The notes under the pieces: generated by a model | The model's database searches: none | Told to the model about the DNA's origin: nothing | The model's input: only the letters and a program-made list of their open reading frames with translations | NCBI RefSeq assembly: GCF_003331055.1 | Contig: NZ_PUQD01000015.1 | Coordinates: forward strand, 1 to 64,000 | Reading direction: 5' to 3' | DNA length: 64,000 bases | Source of the DNA: Pseudomonas sp. AFG_SD02_1510_Pfu_092 | Lineage (GTDB): Bacteria > Pseudomonadota > Gammaproteobacteria > Pseudomonadales > Pseudomonadaceae | Translations under genes and position numbers: made by a program | Part shown: positions 19,065 through 26,244 of the stretch, one piece after another | How the letters are laid out: each line of letters starts with the position of its first letter | How positions within the stretch are numbered: position 1 is the first letter of the stretch

Positions 19065-19313
19065 GTGACCCAAGCCAAGCCCCTCGCCCTGCTGACCCTC
19101 ACTCTGGCCCTGACCGGCTGCGCCAGCGGCACCGCGCCCCATTCCCCCAGCAGCCTGGGCTGGAACCACCCCGCCATGCGCCTGGGCGGCGACAACGGCC
19201 TGCCCCTGCGCACCGAAAGCCCCTGCCGCAAGCGCGGTTGCGACAACGACAAGCTGTTCTTCAACCCGGGCAAAACCGAACCAAGCGTCACCACCATTCA
19301 CCGCGGCTGGTAA
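19065..19313 (+). CDS. Small putative lipoprotein
   Basis: This 82-aa product, if translation starts at GTG 19065, begins VTQAKPLALLTLTLALTGCASG, a clear lipoprotein signal peptide with lipobox LTGC. The mature part is about 60 residues with two CxxxxC-like cysteines (CRKRGC) and no known domain. A longer frame reaches back to 18984 but its N-terminus is not signal-like. It lies just upstream of tRNA-Thr. Function unknown; outer-membrane attachment likely. Confidence 0.65.
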   Translation: MTQAKPLALLTLTLALTGCASGTAPHSPSSLGWNHPAMRLGGDNGLPLRTESPCRKRGCDNDKLFFNPGKTEPSVTTIHRGW

Positions 19314-19411
19314 GAAAATTCTTCTTTCAGGCCGGTGACTTAGCTCATTTGCGAACAATCGCAAGGAAGTGGTTTACAGGCGCCAACCGATCGTTATAAT
19401 GACGCCCCATT

Positions 19412-19487
<76 letters not shown>

Positions 19488-19532
19488 TTCAAGGTTCCAT
19501 AGAAAGCTTTCAAAATCTCTGGAACCCCCGAA

Positions 19533-19557
19533 AAACCCGCCTTCTGGCGGGTTTTTT
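19533..19557 (+). terminator. Rho-independent terminator after tRNA-Thr
   Basis: AACCCGCC TTCT GGCGGGTT followed by TTTT. It ends tRNA transcription and shields the integrase gene. Confidence 0.85.
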
Positions 19558-19598
19558 CGTTTTGGCGTTCCGTCGGGTTCCGAGGGTAGCCAGCGCTA

Positions 19599-19651
19599 AT
19601 AAGGGTACTTTTAAGGATACCTACCAATTCGACATTGGAAAGTACCCTTAT
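19599..19651 (+). promoter_or_regulatory. 13-bp inverted repeat covering the integrase start codon
   Basis: ATAAGGGTACTTT (19599-19611) and AAAGTACCCTTAT (19639-19651) are perfect complements. The right arm includes the first two bases of the integrase ATG (19650). CCAAT/ATTGG sits inside the loop. No Shine-Dalgarno is visible. The hairpin could block the start codon, or the arms could be recombinase or regulator binding sites. Confidence 0.45.
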
Positions 19652-20969
19652 GGCTCGCACAACGGCTCCCCTTACCGACAACGCCTGCCGCACTGCAAAG
19701 GCTCGCGAACGTGAGTACAAGCTTTTTGACGGCGATGGCCTTTACCTGCTCGTGAAGCCCAACGGTCGCAAAGGCTGGCGGCTCAGGTACGTGAAGCCCG
19801 ATGGTCGCGAGGGCCTGACCTCACTCGGCAATTACCCGGTGGTCGGGCTGGCTGACGCTCGCCACAAGCGCTTCGAGCTCAAACAGCAGCTCGCCAACGG
19901 CATTGACCCCATCCAATCCAAGCAGCAGGCCAAGGTGCAAGCCGTAATCAATGGCCGTACCTTCGAAAGCGTCGCGCTCGATTGGTATGCCGGGATGGTG
20001 CCCAAGTGGGCGCCGGGCCACGCCAAGACTGTGCTCAGCCGGTTGAAGACTCACGTATTCCCTTTGCTCGGTGCCAGGGCAATCGTTGAGTTGGACACCC
20101 ACGACCTCATGCAGCCACTGGAAGCCGTGACGAAGCGCGGCACCATCGACGTGGCGCTCAGGATCAAGAACTACCTGCAAAGCATCATGCGCGAAGCCAA
20201 ACGGCTGCGTCTGATCACGACGAACCCAGCCCACGACCTCGATGGCTCAATCAGAGCACCACGGGTTACACATCGACCCGCACTACCCTTATCGCGGCTG
20301 CCAGAGCTACAGGCGCGCATCGACGGCTACAAAGGTCGTCCCCTCACGCGCCTCACCGTGATGCTGTCGCTGCACGTGTTCGTACGCTCCAGTGAACTGC
20401 GTTTTGCCCGCTGGGGCGAGTTCGACCTCCAGCGCGGCATCTGGGAGATCCCCGATACCCGCCCAGCGCTGGATGGTGTGCCCTTTTCCACAAGGGGTAC
20501 AAAGATGGCCGGGGACATCCACGTTGTACCCTTATCGCCGCAGGCAGTGGCCTTGCTTGAGCAGATCCATGCGATCACCGGCAAATTCGACCTAGTCTTC
20601 GCGGGCGATGCCAAACCGTGGAAACCAATGTCCGAGAACACGGTGAATGCCGCGCTCAGGACGATGGGCTACGACACCAAGGTGGATATCTGCGGCCACG
20701 GATTCCGAGCCATGGCGTGCAGTGCGCTGGTCGAGTCGGGGCTGTGGTCAGAGATAGCGATCGAGCGCCAGATGAGCCACAAGGAACGCAATAACGTGCG
20801 GGCGGCTTATACCCACAAGGCCGAGTTTCTCGAAGAGCGCCGGATGATCATGACCTGGTGGAGCCGGTTTCTGGAGGCGAACCGCGATGACCATGTGACG
20901 CCGCATGAGTTTGCCAAGCAGACGGGCGAGAACGTCACGCGCCTTCGCAGTGCCAAGAGGACCGAGTAG
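19650..20969 (+). CDS. Tyrosine-type site-specific integrase (P4/DUF4102 type)
   Basis: This 439-aa integrase has an N-terminal arm-binding DUF4102-like domain (residues 1-90: LTDNACRTAK, DGDGLYLLVKPNGRKGWRLRY) and a core-binding SAM-like domain (about 100-205). The catalytic domain holds Arg in FVRSSELRFARW, His-x-x-Arg in CGHGFRAMACSAL, and the terminal His/Tyr in RQMSHKERNNVRAAYTH. It inserts DNA at tRNA 3' ends, matching its position 163 bp from tRNA-Thr. It starts at ATG 19650; an upstream TTG start (19635) adds five residues. It appears intact. Confidence 0.93.
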   Translation: MARTTAPLTDNACRTAKAREREYKLFDGDGLYLLVKPNGRKGWRLRYVKPDGREGLTSLGNYPVVGLADARHKRFELKQQLANGIDPIQSKQQAKVQAVINGRTFESVALDWYAGMVPKWAPGHAKTVLSRLKTHVFPLLGARAIVELDTHDLMQPLEAVTKRGTIDVALRIKNYLQSIMREAKRLRLITTNPAHDLDGSIRAPRVTHRPALPLSRLPELQARIDGYKGRPLTRLTVMLSLHVFVRSSELRFARWGEFDLQRGIWEIPDTRPALDGVPFSTRGTKMAGDIHVVPLSPQAVALLEQIHAITGKFDLVFAGDAKPWKPMSENTVNAALRTMGYDTKVDICGHGFRAMACSALVESGLWSEIAIERQMSHKERNNVRAAYTHKAEFLEERRMIMTWWSRFLEANRDDHVTPHEFAKQTGENVTRLRSAKRTE

Positions 20970-21036
20970 CCCGCCGCACCACCACCTCAACTCGCTGTGA
21001 AGTTACCCACAGCACCGCATGAAGCTCTTCCGCGCG

Positions 21037-21081
21037 GGTCCTTTCAAACGGGGCTGCAAAGCCGCCCCGTTTGAAAGGACC
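21037..21081. repeat. Perfect 18-bp inverted repeat
   Basis: GGTCCTTTCAAACGGGGC and its exact complement are separated by 9 bases (TGCAAAGCC). It lies 68 bp after the integrase stop. There is no T-run on the plus side, so a plain terminator is not obvious. Confidence 0.8.
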
Positions 21082-21442
21082 ATACCTAAGAAAAAAACTG
21101 CTGGCACAGCTTACGTCTGTGGAAAACCACTGATGTCCACCGGGGGATAGTTTTATCCACAGGCGCTAAATCCCTGATATCGCGCTGCTTGACGAATATT
21201 GTCCACAAGCGTAGACCGGGAGTCGCAAGAGCTGTCGATGACAGCACCCCAGGTGACCTGAACCTTTAAGGTCACGCCGCTCCCGCGGTGGTTCACCCGC
21301 AAGTACGATTCGCGTCCGGCAGCTCGTACGGTCACTACCCATGTGATGGATGCCAACTCAATATCGTTGCCCCTGCGGCAACCACCCTACCCATCTGCTC
21401 AGCAGCAACCTATCCGCTTGGCCATTTCGCGTGCGCCAACCT

Positions 21443-21477
21443 GCGCCCGTCTCTTTCTCCTGGAAAGAGACGGGCGC
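21443..21477. repeat. Perfect 15-bp inverted repeat
   Basis: GCGCCCGTCTCTTTC and its exact complement are separated by 5 bases (TCCTG). It lies in the gene-free stretch between the two recombinase genes. Confidence 0.8.
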
Positions 21478-21898
21478 GTCTAACACTGCTGCAGCCCTCA
21501 TCGCATTTGGCTTTGCGGCAACTTAACTCGTGACAATCGGCGTTACAAACGCCGATGTCACCAGCAACAGCGCTGTAGATGATGGTGCCGCAGACCAAGG
21601 AATGGACTGCACCTGACTGACAGTCAGGCATGCCCCGGTCATCGCACCGCTGCGTTCTCCCGGCTCAGGATCTCGCGGCACTGGTCTCGTCAGCCAATGC
21701 AGCCTCCACCCGCCCACCGGTAACGGTGTTCAGGAGGCCAGATCATGAGATGCCCTTGCTCCCGGACGTAAGGAGCCGCCAGTCCCGCGTAGAGGACATC
21801 CCCACAGGTCGCAGGGGCCTTGATCCCTGATAACACTCAACATTCTTGGCGGGATGACGTGGGGCGAGGATCGGAGAACGGCAGATGAGGTGATCGAC

Positions 21899-22879
21899 AT
21901 GGCATTGATAGGCAGACGCGATGGCCGCAATTTCGGTTACGGCAGACAATTGAGCTATGCAGGGTCGCAAGCGCTGAAAGACATGTTCGGTGGTGGTCAC
22001 TACGGCACAGTCAAGGCGCACAGTGATCGATGGTTGGCATTCGTCAAATGGTGCCGCTCCGAACAGGGGCCCGGTATCAATGATGCGCGGCAGATTGATC
22101 GCAAAGTGTTGGCCGACTATGCGGCGTATCTGCGTGACGTGGTTAGAAGCGGTGACCTCGCTGTCAGCACCGCACAAAACCGGCTATCCAGCGTTAACAG
22201 AGCTATGGCAGCGCTTCGCGGTGATCAATACGTGAAGTTGCCAAGCCCAAGCAAGGCATTAGGTATGCAGCGCAGCGGGGTTCGTCAATTGGCCCCACAA
22301 GGCCAGGACCGCGAACAGGTTAAGCAAATCGTTGATACGCATTGCCGTCATGATCAGCAGCGGGCCGCCGCGATCGTTCTGTTGGCGCGAGCCGCCGGCA
22401 TGCGCTTGCGTGAGGCCATCTTGGCTGACCTGCCACGGCTGAGCCGTGAGGCTAACGAATTTGGCAGGATCAACATTCAGGATGGCACCAAAGGCGGTCG
22501 CTCAGGAGCCTCGGCGCCGCGATGGATTACAGTGGACGATCATGTTCGCGAGGCGCTTGAGTTTGCACGGCAGGTATCGCCTATGGGTAGCCGCAATCTG
22601 ATTGCGCGACACGAAAGCTACCTGACATTTCTGCAAGAAATCATCCACCCTGCGCGGGTCATCCTTCATGCACACAACCTCAAGGGCTTCCATGAGCTTC
22701 GTGCGGCGTACGCCTGTGAGCGCTATGAGCAAATCACCAAGCATCGGGCGCCTATCAACGGCGGCCATTGTTGCCTGGTAAATAGGAACCTAGATCGTGA
22801 GGCTCGCAGCCAGATCAGCTACGAGTTGGGGCACGGACGGATCGACGTGGTCTCGGCCTACATTGGTGTACCGACATGA
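21899..22879 (+). CDS. Integrase-domain protein (Integrase_1 / phage_integr_N type)
   Basis: This 326-aa tyrosine-recombinase-like protein has an N-terminal SAM-like DNA-binding half (about 1-110) and a catalytic half with Arg in RAAGMRLREAIL, His-x-x-Arg in GFHELRAAYACERYEQ, and GH...Tyr in YELGHGRIDVVSAYIG. This pattern is found in an integrase-domain family that is frequent in Pseudomonas mobile elements. Start ATG 21899 (MALIGRRDGRNFGYGRQ) has a GAGGTG ribosome site; a start 15 codons upstream is possible but less likely. It overlaps the next ORF by 4 bp. Confidence 0.8.
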   Translation: MALIGRRDGRNFGYGRQLSYAGSQALKDMFGGGHYGTVKAHSDRWLAFVKWCRSEQGPGINDARQIDRKVLADYAAYLRDVVRSGDLAVSTAQNRLSSVNRAMAALRGDQYVKLPSPSKALGMQRSGVRQLAPQGQDREQVKQIVDTHCRHDQQRAAAIVLLARAAGMRLREAILADLPRLSREANEFGRINIQDGTKGGRSGASAPRWITVDDHVREALEFARQVSPMGSRNLIARHESYLTFLQEIIHPARVILHAHNLKGFHELRAAYACERYEQITKHRAPINGGHCCLVNRNLDREARSQISYELGHGRIDVVSAYIGVPT

Positions 22880-23163
22880 GCAAGCCATTCGATATGGAGT
22901 TGTTCTTAGTGGGAGTGCTGACCGGTTCACAAGCGACCCGTCAGCGCCATTTACGGCAGGCGAAGGTCATCCACGCTGCCATCGCCGATCACTGGCAGCG
23001 AGAGTCGCCTTGGTCTTGGCAGAGAAAGCATGTGGCTTGGTTTCTGGAACACCGACTAACTAGGCGAAGCGAGGCGACTCGGTACTACTATTTTCTGACC
23101 GTACGGCTGCTAACTGGACGTTTGGAAAAATCATGGTGCTTCAAGTACCAAGTGAAGGTTTGA
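22876..23163 (+). CDS. Small basic protein coupled to the integrase-domain gene
   Basis: This 95-aa basic protein is rich in Arg, His and Trp (RQRHLRQAKVIHAAIADHW, SWQRKHVAWFLEHRL, SEATRYYYFLTVRLL). No domain is recognised. ATG at 22876 overlaps the stop of the integrase-domain gene (ATGA), and a terminator follows, so the two form one transcript. A DNA-binding accessory role in recombination is a guess from charge and coupling. Confidence 0.65.
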   Translation: MSKPFDMELFLVGVLTGSQATRQRHLRQAKVIHAAIADHWQRESPWSWQRKHVAWFLEHRLTRRSEATRYYYFLTVRLLTGRLEKSWCFKYQVKV

Positions 23164-23192
23164 TTTATGTAACCATCCCAAAGCTACTGTTA

Positions 23193-23222
23193 CTGCCGCT
23201 CTTGGGAGCGGCAGCATTTTTT
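23193..23222 (+). terminator. Rho-independent terminator
   Basis: CTGCCGCTC TTGG GAGCGGCAG followed by CATTTTTT. It ends the integrase-domain transcript and faces the 3' end of the convergent NTPase gene. Confidence 0.85.
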
Positions 23223-23225
23223 AGC

Positions 23226-25772
23226 TCAGAATTTTTGACGTCTTGCGCTTCGCATAACTTTCGTACTTTCATCGCTGAAGCTTTGCATGGCTTTAGATGT
23301 GAACATATCTTCATCTGGCATACCCAAAGAGTAAAGCTCTTTTTCTCTAAGCTCCTCGGATCTTATGTAATCCAGAAATTCTTTTACTCGCTCAAGTCTA
23401 ACTTTTACTCGTTCGAGCCTGTTGCCCTTTATGAAATAATTATATTCTGTCTTTGCGGCTTCTATTAGGTAGTTACTTGTAGTTTCGTTAAATATCCCGC
23501 AGTCGGTACAGATTAGATCTAGGTATGTGAAGTAATATGCTAAGTCGTTAAGCATGTACAGGCCGTAGCTGGTTATTTTTATTCCATCTACGGATTCGGA
23601 ATAGGAGTCGAGGCGATTATTTGACTCAATGAAGCCGTGTTTCAGTAACACATCTAAATTTTGTTCGAGGTCATCGGTCATGCTGAAGACTTCAGCAAAG
23701 TAAGCTCTAAGCTCTGCAACATTTGTGTACTGAGGTGCTGAAGGATCTACGCCCTTCGAGATTTTTCTCAAGATTCTAAGTGCGGTAAAATGTGAGCCGT
23801 GTCTTGAAGATCTTATTTGGTAGATGTTGGGGATGTCACTAACCGATTCGTCGTAGAAATATCGGTTGGGGATCATTACTGGTTTTATTACTTGGTGTAT
23901 TTTAAATGTCCATGTTCCATTGGAGATCATTTCCTCTACGTTAGTATAGCCAGAGAGAAGAAAGCTCCTAAATAGGTCTAAGGACAAGCGTATGTCTCCA
24001 TGAGCACAAGCGCTTAAGAATTGGTTTAATGGTGATTGATAGTTTGCGAATTCACGGCTCAATATTTTTAGATACCGTGAACTGTCTGTTGTAAAGCCTG
24101 TGTCGTAATCTCCGAGGCTCTCTTTAGAAATCTTGTTTTCGTCTAAGAGTATTGACACGGTGTAGTCTAGACGTTTCTTGAAAACTTCTGCAGGTTTGGG
24201 TGAGCTGATATGAAAACCGGAGTTCTGAAAGGCGTCTAGCACACCATGTATCTTTGAGTCATAGAACCTTTCTTCACGCATTGAAATGAGGGTGACACTT
24301 TTAAGGCGATCTGATATTTCTTGGGCAGAAGAAAAGCAGAAGTCTTGTACAGTTGTGGAGTACTGGTCGGTGTTATCAATTACAATAATAGCGCCTCGCT
24401 CCTGGGCGGCTAGTCTCTCTACAAGCCGCTCGGCGCAATACGCTAAGTCAATTTTCCAGCCAGCCACCAAAGAGTTGAGCTTTATGTTGTAGTTTTCAGA
24501 TTCTGGCTGTAGGCCGGCTAGGTCCTGTCTTTTGGCGACCTCAAACCTATCTGCAAATAGTTCGGAGATTAAAGTTTCTCTTTGTGCGTTTAAAAGGTCA
24601 TCTAGGTCGAGCTGTGCAACCAGATTGCTCCAAATGGTTTTGCGTATGATTTCAATGTCTTCTGGGACTTTAAGTAAGTCAATAATAGCAATCGCTGAAT
24701 GGTCTCGAAGCCACTTTGGTGCGTGATGGTGCAGCAATCTTTTGATAAAGGTGGACTTGCCTGCTCCCTTGCCTCCAAATAAAACTAGCACTTCTCCCCT
24801 TCTATTTTCTTTTATGTTTTTTGTTAGACGACCTCCCAGTCGTCCACCTTTTCCCGTATCTTCAAGCTGCTGCACTCCGTAAGACTGAAAGTATGGGGAT
24901 AAAGAATCTTGAATTAAAGATCGCATTCCATCAGAGGTGCCTTGGTATTCTCGCTGGGAGACGTAGCATCTTTCCATGAACTCAGTGTCTGAGTCTTTTA
25001 TGACCCCGAAGTACCTATTGACGATCGGACGAAGTTTTGAGGCAAGCCTGTTTGCTGTGATGGTGTGGGAATAGGATGGAATTTTTTCTTTCGGAAAGAA
25101 AATTGTTCTATCTTTGGGTTGTGCGCTACTTAGTAATATGGGAAGTGATGAGTTGTCAACGATTGCTGTGTATGAGAGGGAATTGATTGCCTTGGTGTAT
25201 TCGAGTTTAAAAAAGTCTAGAGAACGGACCACGAAGGCTTGAAGAGTCTCCCAACGCTTGCCTTTTTCAAAGGTTTTGAAGAATATCCATTCCATCCCAT
25301 TGGTAATACAAGCGTACTCACATCCGGTATCGAAGCAGTATGTTCGTACTTGTTCCATCGCTGATTTTACGGTTGCATCGGAAATGAGCTTTCTAATCGA
25401 TATGTAAGAGCATTTCTCTACAGGAGAACTTGCAATTGGTAATTCGAAGAAAATACCTGCTCGCTTAGCTTCGATGAATAGTAGATCGTCACCGTTGTTT
25501 TTCTTTAGAACGTAGTCAGCATATCCTGGAGCAATATACTCTTCGACTGAAACCCTGTTTTTTGGCCAGCTTAGGAAGTCGTGAATAATAAAATCTATGA
25601 TTTTATGTCGTGTCTCAGCTTCGTTTATGTCGCGAGAGTTGTGGCACTTAATGACTTCATCAAGTGCGTCTAACTTGTCGTTTGCGATGGAGATTTTCTT
25701 TCCTTTAGACACGGCTGACTTCCTGCGTTCGTAAATTTCAAATTTTTCGTGCGTGGGGCCAAGTGCCATCAT
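23226..25772 (-). CDS. HsdR-N-like nuclease domain fused to P-loop NTPase, putative defence protein
   Basis: This is an 848-aa protein. Residues 45-200 resemble the N-terminal nuclease domain of type I restriction HsdR subunits: ETRHKIIDFIIHDFLSWP, Glu78/79, Asp86 in ADYVL, FIEAKRAG (Glu101-x-Lys103) and the TNGMEWIFFKT motif, a PD-(D/E)XK arrangement. Next come Walker A GGKGAGKST (333-341), Walker B AIIVIDNTD (461-469), an Arg sensor in SMRE (497-500), HGDIRLSLDLF (591-601) and a winged-helix-like end (about 680-745). This suggests an ATP-switched nuclease like those of single-gene anti-phage systems. It is clearly more AT-rich than its neighbours, implying recent transfer. The start (tandem ATGs at 25772/25769) has only a weak ribosome site. 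No known system is asserted. Confidence 0.75.
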   Translation of the reverse strand: MMALGPTHEKFEIYERRKSAVSKGKKISIANDKLDALDEVIKCHNSRDINEAETRHKIIDFIIHDFLSWPKNRVSVEEYIAPGYADYVLKKNNGDDLLFIEAKRAGIFFELPIASSPVEKCSYISIRKLISDATVKSAMEQVRTYCFDTGCEYACITNGMEWIFFKTFEKGKRWETLQAFVVRSLDFFKLEYTKAINSLSYTAIVDNSSLPILLSSAQPKDRTIFFPKEKIPSYSHTITANRLASKLRPIVNRYFGVIKDSDTEFMERCYVSQREYQGTSDGMRSLIQDSLSPYFQSYGVQQLEDTGKGGRLGGRLTKNIKENRRGEVLVLFGGKGAGKSTFIKRLLHHHAPKWLRDHSAIAIIDLLKVPEDIEIIRKTIWSNLVAQLDLDDLLNAQRETLISELFADRFEVAKRQDLAGLQPESENYNIKLNSLVAGWKIDLAYCAERLVERLAAQERGAIIVIDNTDQYSTTVQDFCFSSAQEISDRLKSVTLISMREERFYDSKIHGVLDAFQNSGFHISSPKPAEVFKKRLDYTVSILLDENKISKESLGDYDTGFTTDSSRYLKILSREFANYQSPLNQFLSACAHGDIRLSLDLFRSFLLSGYTNVEEMISNGTWTFKIHQVIKPVMIPNRYFYDESVSDIPNIYQIRSSRHGSHFTALRILRKISKGVDPSAPQYTNVAELRAYFAEVFSMTDDLEQNLDVLLKHGFIESNNRLDSYSESVDGIKITSYGLYMLNDLAYYFTYLDLICTDCGIFNETTSNYLIEAAKTEYNYFIKGNRLERVKVRLERVKEFLDYIRSEELREKELYSLGMPDEDMFTSKAMQSFSDESTKVMRSARRQKF

Positions 25773-26244
25773 TCTAGCCTAGACTAGTTTCTTTATCAAA
25801 TCTGCAAGGTTTTGTCTGGGGCTGATTGTTCTGTCGTTGCAAATGCCTTTGCTGCTTCAGCTTCGGGAAATCTTAATTTATTTGGTTGCGATTTCTGAAG
25901 TGCAGGCTATTTGATAGAGTTTCTCGTTTTTTCTATTTCCTTGGGCTCAATGTGTGTGGGTTTGTTTTCTCGCAGGTAACTCGTAATTAAGGAAATGGTG
26001 AAGGTGATAAATTTATCGTTTTCTACATCAACGTCACAAGGGGCGTGAGGGACAAGATATGCAAGTCCCTACTCTTATGAAAAATATGGTGAGGGGTTAA
26101 TATGTCTACTTGAAAGATCCACCGAGCCTAGTGAGGAAAATCTCTAGGTCCGGTGGCTGTCTTTAACAGAAATCAGCTGTTGGCCGATATCTGTCTCCGG
26201 GCTCTGATAGCATTTCGTCGTGGATGGCAACCTTTCAACGAAGG
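25773..26244. other. AT-rich gap between the two cargo genes
   Basis: No coding frame is convincing. A stem-loop lies at 26119-26156, about 90 bases past the OLD stop codon: CCACCGAGCCTAG and CTAGGTCCGGTGG, 11 of 13 pairs. It may end or slow the OLD transcript. The rest probably holds the promoter of the 848-aa gene. Confidence 0.45.

Larger units (their letters stand above)
20970..21898. other. 929-bp region without a recognisable gene, with two perfect hairpins
   Basis: No frame here looks like protein. Two perfect inverted repeats are listed separately. TTATCCACA-like words at 21152-21162 resemble DnaA boxes but stand alone. The region may hold integrase regulatory or recombination sites, or a remnant of a former cargo end. 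Confidence 0.4.

Noticed and set aside
21288..21533. 81-codon plus-strand frame between the two recombinase genes
   Set aside because: It runs through the perfect 15-bp inverted repeat and has no domain or ribosome site.
23133..23468. 111-codon plus-strand frame overlapping the end of the NTPase gene
   Set aside because: It crosses the terminator and is antisense to the C-terminus of the 848-aa protein.
23226..25772. Type I restriction HsdR call
   Set aside because: Only the N-terminal nuclease-like part matches; DEAD-box helicase motifs are missing and no hsdM or hsdS is present.
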